64,000 bases of DNA from Streptococcus gwangjuense (GTDB taxonomy: Bacteria > Bacillota > Bacilli > Lactobacillales > Streptococcaceae), in NCBI RefSeq assembly GCF_003627155.1, contig NZ_CP032621.1, positions 1 through 64,000 of the forward strand, read 5' to 3'. Both the position numbers and the translations under genes were made by a program. This document shows positions 1 to 8,715 of the stretch, piece by piece (position 1 is the stretch's first letter; the number at the start of each line of letters is the position of its first letter). The notes beneath the pieces are model-generated. The model was given only the letters and a program-made list of their open reading frames with translations, ran no database searches and was not told where the DNA came from.

Positions 1-357
1 GGTCAAAAACCACTTATCACTAAAGCTAAAAAATCAATCGCCGGCTTCCGTCTTCGTGAAGGTGTTGCGATCGGTGCAAAAGTTACCCTTCGTGGTGAAC
101 GTATGTACGAATTCTTGGATAAATTGGTTTCAGTTTCACTTCCACGTGTACGTGACTTCCACGGTGTTCCAACAAAATCATTTGATGGACGCGGAAACTA
201 CACACTTGGTGTGAAAGAACAATTGATCTTCCCAGAAATCAACTTCGATGACGTTGACAAAACTCGTGGTCTTGACATCGTTATCGTAACAACTGCTAAC
301 ACTGACGAAGAGTCACGTGCATTGCTTACAGGCCTTGGAATGCCTTTTGCAAAATAA
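1..357 (+). CDS. rplE: 50S ribosomal protein L5, 3' part
   Basis: The reading frame is open from base 1 and ends at TAA 355-357, giving the C-terminal 118 residues of L5. L5 binds 5S rRNA in the central protuberance of the large subunit. The visible part holds the conserved stretch [18 protein letters not shown], the [16 protein letters not shown] segment and the C-terminal GLGMPF motif. The start lies upstream of the window. It is followed after 17 bases by rpsN with a strong ribosome binding site (AGGAGG at 361), the normal spc-operon order. Confidence 0.97.
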   Translation, partial: GQKPLITKAKKSIAGFRLREGVAIGAKVTLRGERMYEFLDKLVSVSLPRVRDFHGVPTKSFDGRGNYTLGVKEQLIFPEINFDDVDKTRGLDIVIVTTANTDEESRALLTGLGMPFAK

Positions 358-374
358 TATAGGAGGTAAATCTA

Positions 375-560
375 ATGGCTAAAAAATCAATGATTGCTAA
401 GAACAAACGTCCAGCGAAGTTCTCTACTCAAGCTTATACTCGTTGTGAAAAATGTGGTCGTCCACATTCAGTTTACCGCAAATTTAAACTTTGCCGTGTT
501 TGCTTCCGTGAATTAGCTTACAAAGGACAAATCCCTGGTGTAACAAAAGCATCTTGGTAA
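375..560 (+). CDS. rpsN: 30S ribosomal protein S14, zinc-binding type Z
   Basis: This 61-residue protein is the short, zinc-containing (C+) form of S14, which assembles late into the head of the small subunit. The four ligands C24, C27, C40 and C43 form two CxxC pairs, so this is not the zinc-independent paralogue that some Firmicutes express under zinc starvation. The C-terminus [11 protein letters not shown] is typical of the family. AGGAGG lies seven bases ahead of the ATG. It sits between rplE and rpsH, but the gap to rpsH (284 bases) is far longer than in most bacteria and is filled with structured RNA. Confidence 0.98.
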
Positions 561-590
561 TTTAAGATATCAAGGGCGTCAAAACTCCAA

Positions 591-770
591 GTGAAAATAG
601 GAAACTTGACGAAGAAACTGAAGTTTCTAGGAAAGTTTATCTTTTTCACACAGAGTTTAGCCCGGGTTCAGTTGGATTTGCCAATTTGAACACGAGCTAC
701 AGCTTTGGCAAAAAAGACCAATTTGCTTTGGAGCATCGCTCCTGCATCAAATTGCCTATTTTTGCTCGTG
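591..770 (+). promoter_or_regulatory. structured intergenic RNA between rpsN and rpsH
   Basis: The 284-base gap holds at least three nested foldable units. A long imperfect hairpin at 591-649 opens with GTGAAAA and closes with TTTTTCAC. A second hairpin at 666-691 runs from GTTCA to TTGAAC. A long-range helix pairs CACGAGC (691-697) with GCTCGTG (764-770) and encloses CAATTTG/CAAATTG (719-725 with 748-754) and GGAGC/GCTCC (730-742). There is no U-tract typical of a terminator. A related copy of the first two hairpins follows rpsH. A role as a ribosomal-protein-binding or RNase-processing element is inference. Confidence 0.55.
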
Positions 771-844
771 CTGTTACGCTCTTTGTATCATGTATTAACT
801 AGCAAGTGCAACTTGCAAACTACTAGTAAGAGGAGAAAAACAAA

Positions 845-1243
845 ATGGTTATGACTGACCCAATCGCAGACTTCCTAACTCGTATTCGTAACGCTAACCA
901 AGCTAAACACGAAGTACTTGAAGTACCTGCATCAAACATCAAAAAAGGGATTGCTGAAATCCTTAAACGCGAAGGTTTTGTAAAAAACGTTGAAATCATC
1001 GAAGATGACAAACAAGGCATCATCCGTGTATTCCTTAAATACGGACCAAACGGTGAAAAAGTTATCACTAACTTGAAACGTGTTTCTAAACCAGGACTTC
1101 GTGTCTACAAAAAACGTGAAGACCTTCCAAAAGTTCTTAACGGACTTGGAATTGCTATCCTTTCAACTTCTGAAGGTTTGCTTACTGATAAAGAAGCACG
1201 CCAAAAGAATGTTGGTGGAGAAGTTATCGCTTACGTTTGGTAA
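845..1243 (+). CDS. rpsH: 30S ribosomal protein S8
   Basis: S8 is a primary 16S rRNA binder (helix 21) in the small-subunit platform and, in E. coli, the translational repressor of the spc operon. The 132-residue length is standard. The N-terminal [15 protein letters not shown] block and the C-terminal [33 protein letters not shown] region are family hallmarks. The first ATG (845) follows AGAGGAG at 830-836. MVMTDP has a second possible ATG two codons on. The gene is flanked on both sides by long intergenic segments that share a repeated RNA fold, which is unusual for the operon. Confidence 0.98.
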   Translation: MVMTDPIADFLTRIRNANQAKHEVLEVPASNIKKGIAEILKREGFVKNVEIIEDDKQGIIRVFLKYGPNGEKVITNLKRVSKPGLRVYKKREDLPKVLNGLGIAILSTSEGLLTDKEARQKNVGGEVIAYVW

Positions 1244-1273
1244 AATCAAGATACAAAGCTCGTAAAGAACAAA

Positions 1274-1366
1274 GCAAAATTAGGAAGTTGGAGAAGTTTG
1301 TTTACAAACAAGCCAACTTATCTATTTTGCACAGTTCTTAGAGCGTGTTCAGTTCAGCTCTTGAAC
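1274..1366 (+). promoter_or_regulatory. structured intergenic RNA between rpsH and rplF, second copy of the rpsH-flanking element
   Basis: A long hairpin at 1274-1330 starts GCAAAAT and closes ATTTTGC, with an inner helix GGAAGTTGG/CCAACTT and a hairpin of AAGTTTGT and ACAAAC. After exactly 16 bases comes a GTTCA...TTGAAC hairpin (1347-1366). The order, spacing and several bases (ACAG after the first hairpin) match 591-691 upstream of rpsH. A small GGCC/GGCC hairpin lies at about 1396-1408, before the rplF ribosome binding site. Function unknown. Confidence 0.5.
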
Positions 1367-1433
1367 TAAATAAGTATCCGAACCCCGTGAAAACTGGCCG
1401 TTCTGGCCTGACAATTTAACAGGAGAAATAAAC

Positions 1434-1970
1434 ATGTCACGTATTGGTAATAAAGTTATCGTGTTGCCTGCTAGTGTTGAAATCACTAACAATGACAACG
1501 TTGTAACTGTAAAAGGACCTAAAGGAGAACTTACTCGTGAGTTCTCAAAAGATATTGAAATCCGTGTGGAAGGTACTGAAGTAACCCTTCACCGTCCAAA
1601 CGATTCAAAAGAAATGAAAACTATCCATGGAACTACTCGTGCCCTTTTGAACAACATGGTTGTTGGTGTATCAGAAGGATTCAAGAAAGAACTTGAAATG
1701 CGCGGGGTTGGTTACCGTGCACAACTTCAAGGATCTAAACTTGTTTTGGCTGTTGGTAAATCTCATCCAGACGAAGTTGAAGCTCCAGAAGGAATTACTT
1801 TTGAGCTTCCAAACCCAACAACAATCGTTGTTAGCGGAATTTCAAAAGAAGTAGTTGGTCAAACAGCTGCTTACGTACGTAGCCTTCGTTCACCAGAACC
1901 ATATAAAGGTAAAGGTATCCGTTACGTTGGTGAATTCGTTCGCCGTAAAGAAGGTAAAACAGGTAAATAA
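1434..1970 (+). CDS. rplF: 50S ribosomal protein L6
   Basis: L6 is a two-domain large-subunit protein near the GTPase-associated centre. The 178 residues show both related halves and the C-terminal signature [26 protein letters not shown]. The start MSRIGNKVI follows an AGGAG (1421-1425). Its stop codon (1968-1970) is followed by an 83-base gap before rplR. Confidence 0.98.
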   Translation: MSRIGNKVIVLPASVEITNNDNVVTVKGPKGELTREFSKDIEIRVEGTEVTLHRPNDSKEMKTIHGTTRALLNNMVVGVSEGFKKELEMRGVGYRAQLQGSKLVLAVGKSHPDEVEAPEGITFELPNPTTIVVSGISKEVVGQTAAYVRSLRSPEPYKGKGIRYVGEFVRRKEGKTGK

Positions 1971-1971
1971 T

Positions 1972-1999
1972 GTTGAGTGGTTGCTTCTCAACCAACAAC
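1972..1999 (+). other. hairpin ahead of rplR
   Basis: GTTG and GGTTG (1972-1983) pair with CAACC and CAAC (1989-1999). A second small stem GTGC/GCAC follows near 2025-2035. There is no U-tract, so it is not an obvious terminator. It may be a leader for L18 or a processing site, which is inference. Confidence 0.35.
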
Positions 2000-2053
2000 T
2001 TATTTTCCAACTTTGTGCATAGCACACGATTTAAAACTAAAGAGGTGAAAACT

Positions 2054-2410
2054 GTGATTTCAAAACCAGATAAAAACAAACTCCGCCAAAAACGCCACCG
2101 TCGCGTTCGCGGAAAACTCTCTGGAACTGCTGATCGCCCACGTTTGAACGTATTCCGTTCTAATACAGGCATCTACGCTCAAGTGATTGATGACGTAGCG
2201 GGTGTAACGCTCGCAAGTGCTTCAACTCTTGACAAAGAAGTTTCAAAAGGAACTAAAACTGAACAAGCCGTTGCTGTCGGTAAACTCGTTGCAGAACGTG
2301 CAAACGCTAAAGGTATTTCAGAAGTGGTGTTCGACCGCGGTGGATATCTATATCACGGACGTGTGAAAGCTTTGGCTGATGCAGCTCGTGAAAACGGATT
2401 GAAATTCTAA
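2054..2410 (+). CDS. rplR: 50S ribosomal protein L18
   Basis: L18 binds 5S rRNA together with L5. The 118-residue product starting at GTG 2054 ([15 protein letters not shown]) is the normal size. AGAGGTGA (2041-2048) is its ribosome binding site. An in-frame ATG at 1970 would add 28 residues that look nothing like L18 and have no ribosome binding site, so it was rejected. The body holds [10 protein letters not shown] and the C-terminal [27 protein letters not shown]. Confidence 0.97.
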
Positions 2411-2427
2411 TAGGAGGACACTAGAAA

Positions 2428-2922
2428 ATGGCATTTAAAGACAATGCAGTTGAATTAGAAGAACGCGTAGTTGCTGTCAACCGTGTTACAAAAGTTGTTA
2501 AAGGTGGACGTCGTCTTCGTTTCGCAGCTCTTGTTGTTGTTGGTGACCACAACGGTCGCGTAGGATTTGGTACTGGTAAAGCTCAAGAAGTTCCAGAAGC
2601 AATCCGTAAAGCAGTAGATGATGCTAAGAAAAACTTGATCGAAGTTCCTATGGTTGGAACAACAATCCCACACGAAGTTCTTTCAGAATTCGGTGGAGCT
2701 AAAGTATTGTTGAAACCTGCTGTAGAAGGTTCTGGAGTTGCCGCTGGTGGTGCAGTTCGTGCCGTTGTGGAATTGGCAGGTGTGGCAGATATTACATCTA
2801 AATCACTTGGTTCTAACACTCCAATCAACATTGTTCGTGCAACTGTTGAAGGTTTGAAACAATTGAAACGCGCTGAAGAAGTTGCTGCCCTTCGTGGTAT
2901 TTCAGTTTCTGATTTGGCATAA
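2428..2922 (+). CDS. rpsE: 30S ribosomal protein S5
   Basis: S5 helps form the mRNA entry tunnel and affects decoding accuracy. Its 164 residues include the double-stranded-RNA-binding N-domain ([19 protein letters not shown], where the GGRR loop is the spectinomycin-contact region) and the [18 protein letters not shown] segment. The loop sequence is wild-type in appearance. AGGAGG precedes the ATG. Thirteen bases separate it from rpmD. Confidence 0.98.
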   Translation: MAFKDNAVELEERVVAVNRVTKVVKGGRRLRFAALVVVGDHNGRVGFGTGKAQEVPEAIRKAVDDAKKNLIEVPMVGTTIPHEVLSEFGGAKVLLKPAVEGSGVAAGGAVRAVVELAGVADITSKSLGSNTPINIVRATVEGLKQLKRAEEVAALRGISVSDLA

Positions 2923-2935
2923 GAAAGGGGATAAA

Positions 2936-3118
2936 ATGGCTCAAATTAAAATTACTTTGACTAAGTCTCCAATCGGACGCATTCCATCACAACGTAAAAC
3001 TGTTGTAGCACTTGGACTTGGCAAATTGAACAGCTCTGTTATTAAAGAAGATAACGCTGCTATCCGTGGTATGATCACAGCAGTATCTCACTTGGTAACA
3101 GTTGAAGAAGTAAACTAA
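2936..3118 (+). CDS. rpmD: 50S ribosomal protein L30
   Basis: A 60-residue L30 starting at ATG 2936 after AAAGGGG. It carries the family pattern [27 protein letters not shown] and ends TVEEVN. The in-frame extension back to 2882 overlaps rpsE and was rejected. It is followed by a 144-base gap rich in hairpins before rplO. Confidence 0.97.
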   Translation: MAQIKITLTKSPIGRIPSQRKTVVALGLGKLNSSVIKEDNAAIRGMITAVSHLVTVEEVN

Positions 3119-3123
3119 TGAAT

Positions 3124-3220
3124 TTTTAGGGGATGTGCACTATACCATCCCCTAAAACTAGATATAGTCATCTATGATGACGTCGTATAGGCGAGTTGAT
3201 GGGGGAGACAACCTTTTCTC
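3124..3220 (+). promoter_or_regulatory. hairpin pair between rpmD and rplO
   Basis: TTTTAGGGGATG (3124-3135) and CATCCCCTAAAA (3146-3157) make a perfect 12-base-pair stem with a 10-base loop. It has no U-tract on the plus strand, so it is unlikely to end transcription of the operon. A second stem pairs GGGAGA with TCTCCC at about 3201-3220. Possible roles are RNA processing or translational control of rplO (inference). Confidence 0.45.
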
Positions 3221-3262
3221 CCTTATCGGCGCTAGCATTTTACAAAAGAGGAGAAAATAAAA

Positions 3263-3703
3263 ATGAAACTTCATGAATTGAAACCTGCAGAAGGTTCTCG
3301 TAAAGTACGTAACCGCGTTGGTCGTGGTACTTCATCAGGTAACGGTAAAACATCTGGTCGTGGTCAAAAAGGTCAAAAAGCTCGTAGTGGTGGCGGTGTA
3401 CGTCTTGGTTTTGAAGGTGGACAAACTCCATTGTTCCGTCGTCTTCCAAAACGTGGATTCACTAATATCAACGCTAAAGAATACGCAATTGTGAACCTTG
3501 ACCAATTGAACGTCTTTGAAGATGGTGCTGAAGTTACTCCAGTTGTTCTTATCGAAGCAGGAATTGTTAAAGCTGAAAAATCAGGTATTAAAATTCTTGG
3601 TAACGGTGAGTTGACTAAGAAATTGACTGTGAAAGCAGCTAAATTCTCTAAATCAGCTGAAGAAGCTATCACTGCTAAAGGTGGTTCAGTAGAAGTCATC
3701 TAA
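3263..3703 (+). CDS. rplO: 50S ribosomal protein L15
   Basis: L15 is a late-assembly large-subunit protein. The 146 residues begin [22 protein letters not shown] and contain the Gly/Arg-rich extension ([24 protein letters not shown]) that threads through 23S rRNA. AAGAGGAG precedes the ATG. secY follows after 12 bases, as in nearly all bacteria. Confidence 0.98.
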   Translation: MKLHELKPAEGSRKVRNRVGRGTSSGNGKTSGRGQKGQKARSGGGVRLGFEGGQTPLFRRLPKRGFTNINAKEYAIVNLDQLNVFEDGAEVTPVVLIEAGIVKAEKSGIKILGNGELTKKLTVKAAKFSKSAEEAITAKGGSVEVI

Positions 3704-3715
3704 GAGAGGTGACCT

Positions 3716-5026
3716 ATGTTTTTTAAATTATTAAGAGAAGCTCTTAAAGTCAAGCAGGTTCGATCAAAAATTTTATTCACAATTTTTATTGTTTTGGTTT
3801 TTCGTATCGGAACTAGCATTACAGTTCCTGGTGTGAATGCCAATAGCTTGAATGCTTTAAGTGGATTATCCTTCTTAAACATGTTGAGCTTGGTGTCAGG
3901 GAATGCCATGAAAAACTTTTCAGTTTTTGCTCTTGGTGTTAGTCCCTACATTACGGCTTCTATCGTTGTCCAGCTCTTGCAAATGGATATTTTACCAAAA
4001 TTTGTAGAGTGGGGTAAACAAGGGGAAGTAGGTCGAAGAAAATTAAATCAAGCTACTCGTTATATTGCTCTTGTTTTAGCCTTTGTGCAATCTATCGGGA
4101 TTACAGCTGGTTTTAATACTTTGGCTGGAGCTCAATTGTTGAAAACAGCTCTTACTCCACAAGTTTTTATCATGATTGGTATCATCTTAACAGCTGGTAG
4201 CATGATTGTGACTTGGTTGGGAGAGCAAATTACAGATAAGGGATACGGAAATGGTGTTTCTATGATTATCTTTGCCGGGATTGTTGCCTCAATTCCAGAG
4301 ATGATTCAGGGCATCTATGTGGACTACTTTGTGAACGTCCCAAGTAGCCGTATCAACTCATCTATTATTTTTGTAATCATTTTGATTATTACTGTATTGT
4401 TGATCATTTACTTTACAACTTATGTTCAACAAGCAGAATACAAAATTCCTATCCAATATACTAAAGTTGCACAAGGTGCTCCATCTAGCTCTTACCTTCC
4501 TTTGAAGGTAAACCCTGCTGGAGTTATCCCTGTTATCTTTGCAAGTTCGATTACTGCAGCGCCTGCGGCTATTCTTCAGTTTTTGAGTGCTACAGGTCAT
4601 GATTGGCCTTGGGTGAGAACAGCACAAGAAATGCTGGCAACAACTTCACCAACTGGTATTGCCATGTATGCTTTGTTGATTATTCTCTTTACATTCTTCT
4701 ATACGTTTGTACAGATTAATCCTGAAAAAGCGGCAGAAAACCTACAAAAGAGCGGTGCCTATATCCACGGAGTCCGTCCTGGTAAAGGTACAGAAGAATA
4801 TATGTCTAAACTTCTTCGTCGTCTTGCAACTGTTGGTTCCCTCTTCCTTGGTGTGATTTCCATATTACCGATTGTGGCAAAAGATATCTTTGGACTTTCA
4901 GAAGCAGTTGCTTTTGGAGGTACTAGTCTTTTGATCATTATCTCTACAGGTATTGAAGGAATCAAACAATTGGAAGGTTACCTATTGAAACGTAAGTATG
5001 TTGGTTTCATGGACAGAACAGAATAA
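3716..5026 (+). CDS. secY: protein translocase subunit SecY
   Basis: SecY is the channel of the general secretion system in the cytoplasmic membrane. The 436-residue product has ten hydrophobic segments and the family motifs GVSPYITASIVVQLLQM (TM2, plug neighbourhood) and LPLKVNPAGVIPVIFASS. This is the housekeeping copy, placed in the ribosomal operon, not an accessory SecY2. GAGAGGTGA precedes the ATG. The 149-base gap to adk contains a long hairpin. Confidence 0.98.
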   Translation: MFFKLLREALKVKQVRSKILFTIFIVLVFRIGTSITVPGVNANSLNALSGLSFLNMLSLVSGNAMKNFSVFALGVSPYITASIVVQLLQMDILPKFVEWGKQGEVGRRKLNQATRYIALVLAFVQSIGITAGFNTLAGAQLLKTALTPQVFIMIGIILTAGSMIVTWLGEQITDKGYGNGVSMIIFAGIVASIPEMIQGIYVDYFVNVPSSRINSSIIFVIILIITVLLIIYFTTYVQQAEYKIPIQYTKVAQGAPSSSYLPLKVNPAGVIPVIFASSITAAPAAILQFLSATGHDWPWVRTAQEMLATTSPTGIAMYALLIILFTFFYTFVQINPEKAAENLQKSGAYIHGVRPGKGTEEYMSKLLRRLATVGSLFLGVISILPIVAKDIFGLSEAVAFGGTSLLIIISTGIEGIKQLEGYLLKRKYVGFMDRTE

Positions 5027-5051
5027 AAGTATTTACTGAGTCAGTAAATGC

Positions 5052-5105
5052 TGAGGGAGTGGAGGTTTAACTCTAACATTAGTGAGAGTTTGGTCTCCCC
5101 TCTTC
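5052..5105 (+). other. long hairpin between secY and adk
   Basis: GAGGGAG...GGAG..AACTCT pairs with AGAGTT..CTCC..CTC across a loop at about 5078-5087. The sequence after it (TCTTCTATTTTGTTTTT) is pyrimidine-rich, so this could be a partial terminator or attenuator inside the operon. A second weak AAATAG/CTATTT stem lies just before the adk ribosome binding site. Confidence 0.4.
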
Positions 5106-5175
5106 TATTTTGTTTTTAAATAGGGGTGAAAAGACTTTTTGCTTCTATTTAAAAATAAAATAAGGAGATCAAATC

Positions 5176-5814
5176 ATGAATCTTTTGATTATGGGCTTAC
5201 CTGGTGCAGGTAAGGGAACTCAAGCAGCAAAAATCGTAGAACAATTCCATGTTGCACATATCTCAACAGGTGATATGTTCCGGGCTGCTATGGCAAATCA
5301 AACTGAAATGGGTGTTCTTGCTAAGTCATACATTGACAAGGGTGAATTGGTTCCTGACGAAGTTACAAATGGAATCGTAAAAGAACGTCTTTCACAAGAT
5401 GATATTAAAGAAACAGGATTCTTGTTGGATGGTTATCCACGTACAATCGAGCAAGCTCATGCCTTGGACAAAACATTGGCTGAACTTGGCATTGAACTAG
5501 AAGGTGTCATCAACATTGAAGTGAATCCAGATAGTCTCTTGGAACGTTTGAGCGGCCGTATCATCCACCGCGTAACTGGAGAAACTTTCCACAAGGTCTT
5601 TAACCCACCAGTTGACTATAAAGAAGAAGATTACTACCAACGTGAAGATGATAAGCCTGAGACAGTAAAACGTCGTTTGGATGTAAATATTGCTCAAGGA
5701 GAACCGATCATTGCTCACTACCGTGCCAAAGGTTTGGTTCATGACATCGAAGGTAATCAAGATATCAATGATGTCTTCTCAGATATCGAAAAAGTATTGA
5801 CAAATTTGAAATAA
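5176..5814 (+). CDS. adk: adenylate kinase
   Basis: Adenylate kinase interconverts ATP plus AMP with two ADP. The 212 residues show the P-loop [10 protein letters not shown] at residues 7-16, the DGYPRT AMP-site motif, and a long-form LID ([15 protein letters not shown]...[13 protein letters not shown]). The LID lacks the four zinc cysteines seen in Bacillus, which is usual for streptococci. AAGGAGATC precedes the ATG. It links secY and infA as in other Firmicutes. Confidence 0.98.
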
Positions 5815-5828
5815 AGCGTTTTTCACAC

Positions 5829-5857
5829 TTGCAAAAATCCGCTACAAATGTTATACT
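5829..5857 (+). promoter_or_regulatory. promoter within the operon, upstream of infA
   Basis: TTGCAA (5829-5834), a 17-base spacer and TATACT (5852-5857) form a good sigma-A promoter in the 116-base adk-infA gap. Downstream, TGTCTCT and AGAGACA (5881-5900) form a perfect seven-pair hairpin in the would-be leader. It would allow infA, rpmJ, rpsM, rpsK, rpoA and rplQ to be expressed apart from the upstream operon. Confidence 0.6.
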
Positions 5858-5930
5858 GAGATAGTCTGACTTATAATTGTTGTCTCTGTGTCTAGAGACA
5901 TCGAATCGAAATTTATGGAGGTGCTTTTGC

Positions 5931-6149
5931 GTGGCAAAAGACGATGTGATTGAAGTTGAAGGCAAAGTAGTTGATACAATGCCGAATGCAATGTTTACGG
6001 TTGAACTTGAAAATGGACATCAGATTTTAGCAACAGTTTCTGGTAAAATTCGTAAAAACTATATTCGTATTTTAGCGGGAGATCGTGTTACTGTCGAAAT
6101 GAGTCCATATGACTTGACACGTGGACGTATCACTTACCGCTTTAAATAA
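5931..6149 (+). CDS. infA: translation initiation factor IF-1
   Basis: IF-1 occupies the ribosomal A site during initiation. The 72-residue OB-fold protein starts at GTG 5931 ([13 protein letters not shown]), eight bases after TGGAGG. Family landmarks are [25 protein letters not shown] and the C-terminal [14 protein letters not shown]. An in-frame upstream start at 5877 would give a non-homologous extension through the leader hairpin and was rejected. Confidence 0.98.
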   Translation: MAKDDVIEVEGKVVDTMPNAMFTVELENGHQILATVSGKIRKNYIRILAGDRVTVEMSPYDLTRGRITYRFK

Positions 6150-6173
6150 TCGAAAAACTTGGAGGGATAAGAA

Positions 6174-6290
6174 ATGAAAGTAAGACCATCGGTCAAACCA
6201 ATTTGCGAATACTGTAAAGTTATTCGTCGTAATGGTCGTGTTATGGTAATTTGCCCAGCAAATCCAAAACACAAACAACGTCAAGGATAA
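6174..6290 (+). CDS. rpmJ: 50S ribosomal protein L36, zinc type
   Basis: A 38-residue L36 reading [16 protein letters not shown] to KHKQRQG. The zinc ligands C11, C14, C27 and H33 are all present. GGAGGG lies nine bases ahead of the ATG. It is placed between infA and rpsM, the standard order. Confidence 0.97.
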
Positions 6291-6307
6291 GATAGAAAGG
6301 AGAAAAC

Positions 6308-6673
6308 ATGGCTCGTATTGCTGGAGTTGACATTCCAAATGACAAACGCGTAGTAATCTCATTGACTTATGTTTATGGTATCGGACTTGCAACATCTAAG
6401 AAAATTTTGGCTGCTGCTGGAATCTCAGAAGATGTTCGTGTACGTGATCTTACATCAGATCAAGAAGATGCTATCCGTCGTGAAGTGGATGCAATCAAAG
6501 TTGAAGGTGACCTTCGTCGTGAAGTAAACTTGAACATCAAACGTTTGATGGAAATCGGTTCATACCGTGGTATCCGTCACCGTCGTGGACTTCCTGTCCG
6601 TGGACAAAACACTAAAAACAACGCTCGCACTCGTAAAGGTAAAGCTGTTGCGATTGCTGGTAAGAAAAAATAA
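6308..6673 (+). CDS. rpsM: 30S ribosomal protein S13
   Basis: S13 contacts the P-site tRNA and the large subunit through intersubunit bridges. The 121 residues contain the helix-two-turn-helix core ([18 protein letters not shown]) and the [25 protein letters not shown] tail that reaches the P site. AAAGGAG precedes the ATG. rpsK follows after 17 bases. Confidence 0.98.
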
Positions 6674-6690
6674 TATAGGAGGTAAAAGTC

Positions 6691-7074
6691 TTGGCTAAAC
6701 CAACACGTAAACGTCGTGTGAAAAAGAATATCGAATCTGGTATTGCTCATATTCACGCTACATTTAATAACACTATTGTTATGATTACTGATGTGCATGG
6801 TAATGCAATTGCTTGGTCATCAGCTGGTGCTCTTGGTTTCAAAGGTTCTCGTAAATCTACACCATTCGCTGCTCAAATGGCTTCTGAAGCTGCTGCTAAA
6901 TCTGCACAAGAACACGGTCTTAAATCAGTTGAAGTTACTGTAAAAGGTCCAGGTTCTGGTCGTGAGTCAGCTATTCGTGCGCTTGCTGCCGCTGGTCTTG
7001 AAGTAACAGCAATTCGTGATGTGACTCCAGTGCCACACAATGGTGCTCGTCCTCCAAAACGTCGCCGTGTATAA
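6691..7074 (+). CDS. rpsK: 30S ribosomal protein S11
   Basis: S11 shapes the platform near the E site. The 127-residue product uses a TTG start (6691) preceded by AGGAGG (6677-6682). Reading [17 protein letters not shown] gives the conserved N-terminus, so the TTG is well supported. The C-terminal [18 protein letters not shown] block is diagnostic. Confidence 0.98.
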
Positions 7075-7116
7075 TCATCGCATTACACTGCTTTTCGTTT
7101 AAGAGGGAGTAACTAA

Positions 7117-8052
7117 ATGATCGAGTTTGAAAAACCAAATATAACAAAAATTGATGAAAATAAAGATTATGGCAAGTTTGTAATCGAACCACTTGAACGT
7201 GGCTACGGTACAACTCTTGGTAACTCTCTTCGTCGTGTACTTCTAGCTTCTCTACCAGGAGCAGCTGTGACATCTATCAATATTGATGGTGTGTTGCATG
7301 AATTTGACACAGTTCCAGGTGTTCGTGAAGACGTGATGCAAATCATTCTGAACATTAAAGGAATTGCAGTGAAATCGTACGTTGAAGACGAAAAAATCAT
7401 CGAACTGGATGTTGAAGGTCCTGCTGAAGTAACAGCTGGTGACATTTTGACAGATAGCGATATTGAAATTGTAAATCCAGATCATTATCTCTTTACAATC
7501 GGTGAAGGTTCTTCTCTAAAAGCGACTATGACTGTTAACAGTGGTCGTGGATATGTACCTGCTGATGAAAATAAAAAAGATAATGCACCAGTTGGAACAC
7601 TTGCTGTAGATTCTATTTATACACCAGTTACAAAAGTCAACTATCAAGTGGAACCTGCTCGTGTAGGTAGCAATGATGGATTTGACAAATTAACCCTTGA
7701 AATCTTGACAAATGGAACAATTATTCCAGAAGATGCTTTAGGGCTTTCAGCACGTATTTTGACAGAACATCTTGATTTGTTTACAAATCTTACTGAGATT
7801 GCTAAGTCAACTGAAGTGATGAAAGAAGCTGACACTGAATCTGACGATCGTATTTTGGATCGTACGATTGAGGAACTGGACTTGTCTGTGCGTTCATACA
7901 ACTGTTTGAAACGTGCCGGTATCAATACTGTGCATGATTTGACAGAAAAATCTGAAGCAGAGATGATGAAAGTACGAAATCTTGGACGCAAGAGTTTGGA
8001 AGAAGTGAAACTCAAACTCATTGATTTGGGTCTTGGATTAAAAGATAAATAA
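7117..8052 (+). CDS. rpoA: RNA polymerase alpha subunit
   Basis: Alpha dimerises to nucleate RNA polymerase assembly and binds UP elements and regulators. The 311 residues comprise the N-terminal dimerisation domain ([25 protein letters not shown]), a linker near residue 235, and the C-terminal helix-hairpin-helix domain ([23 protein letters not shown]). AGAGGGAG precedes the ATG. It is part of the operon distal end rpsM-rpsK-rpoA-rplQ. Confidence 0.98.
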
Positions 8053-8063
8053 AGGAGGAATAC

Positions 8064-8450
8064 ATGGCTTACCGTAAACTAGGACGCACTAGCTCACAAC
8101 GTAAAGCAATGCTTCGCGATTTGACAACTGACCTTTTGATCAACGAATCAATCGTGACAACTGAAGCTCGTGCTAAAGAAATCCGTAAAACTGTTGAAAA
8201 AATGATTACTCTAGGTAAACGTGGTGATTTGCATGCACGTCGTCAAGCAGCTGCTTTCGTACGTAATGAAATCGCATCTGAAAACTATGATGAAGCAACT
8301 GATAAGTACACTTCTACTACAGCACTTCAAAAATTGTTCTCAGAAATCGCACCTCGTTATGCTGAACGTAACGGTGGATACACTCGTATCCTTAAAACTG
8401 AACCACGTCGTGGTGATGCAGCGCCAATGGCGATCATCGAATTAGTATAA
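8064..8450 (+). CDS. rplQ: 50S ribosomal protein L17
   Basis: L17 is the last gene of the operon. The 128 residues start [20 protein letters not shown] and end [14 protein letters not shown], matching the family over its full length. AAAGGAGG precedes the ATG by five bases. The 3' UTR carries a conserved structured RNA and then the operon terminator. Confidence 0.98.
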   Translation: MAYRKLGRTSSQRKAMLRDLTTDLLINESIVTTEARAKEIRKTVEKMITLGKRGDLHARRQAAAFVRNEIASENYDEATDKYTSTTALQKLFSEIAPRYAERNGGYTRILKTEPRRGDAAPMAIIELV

Positions 8451-8471
8451 AATCATCAATTTTGTTGAGTG

Positions 8472-8553
8472 TTATGATGATGGAGTCTTGTGCTCTTAGT
8501 CTAGCTCTGGTCTACCGCTAGGATCTCGGTCCTAGCGGGAACACTCATCATAA
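8472..8553 (+). ncRNA. L17 downstream element, in the rplQ 3' UTR
   Basis: An outer helix pairs TTATGATGA (8472-8480) with TCATCATAA (8545-8553). Inside it CCGCTAGGA (8515-8523) and TCCTAGCGG (8530-8538) form a perfect nine-pair hairpin with a six-base loop. Position and shape match the L17DE motif known from lactic acid bacteria and Listeria, which sits directly after rplQ. Its function is not known. The family assignment is from memory of the motif, not a covariance search. Confidence 0.7.
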
Positions 8554-8566
8554 GTTGGGATAGTAG

Positions 8567-8623
8567 ACGCTTGTTTACGAAATTGTTTTTTGCTTAAGAA
8601 CAACTTCGTAAGCAGGCGTTTTT
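8567..8623 (+). terminator. terminator of the ribosomal protein operon
   Basis: ACGCTTGTTTACGAAATTGTT (8567-8587) pairs, imperfectly, with GAACAACTTCGTAAGCAGGCGT (8598-8619) and is followed by a T run. Confidence 0.8.
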
Positions 8624-8715
8624 GAGTATTTTCGTTAGAATTATGCTATACTATTTGAAAAGAATCCTGTTTAATGTTCAGGTTTCCTAATTAAAAGAAG
8701 AATTGGAGTTTGCTT

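Noticed and set aside
1970..2053. In-frame upstream extension of rplR starting within the rplF stop codon
   Set aside because: No ribosome binding site, sequence unlike L18, and GTG 2054 gives the standard 118-residue protein after AGAGGTGA.
3124..3157. Terminator between rpmD and rplO
   Set aside because: Perfect stem, but no T-tract follows, and ending transcription there would cut off secY and rpoA expression.
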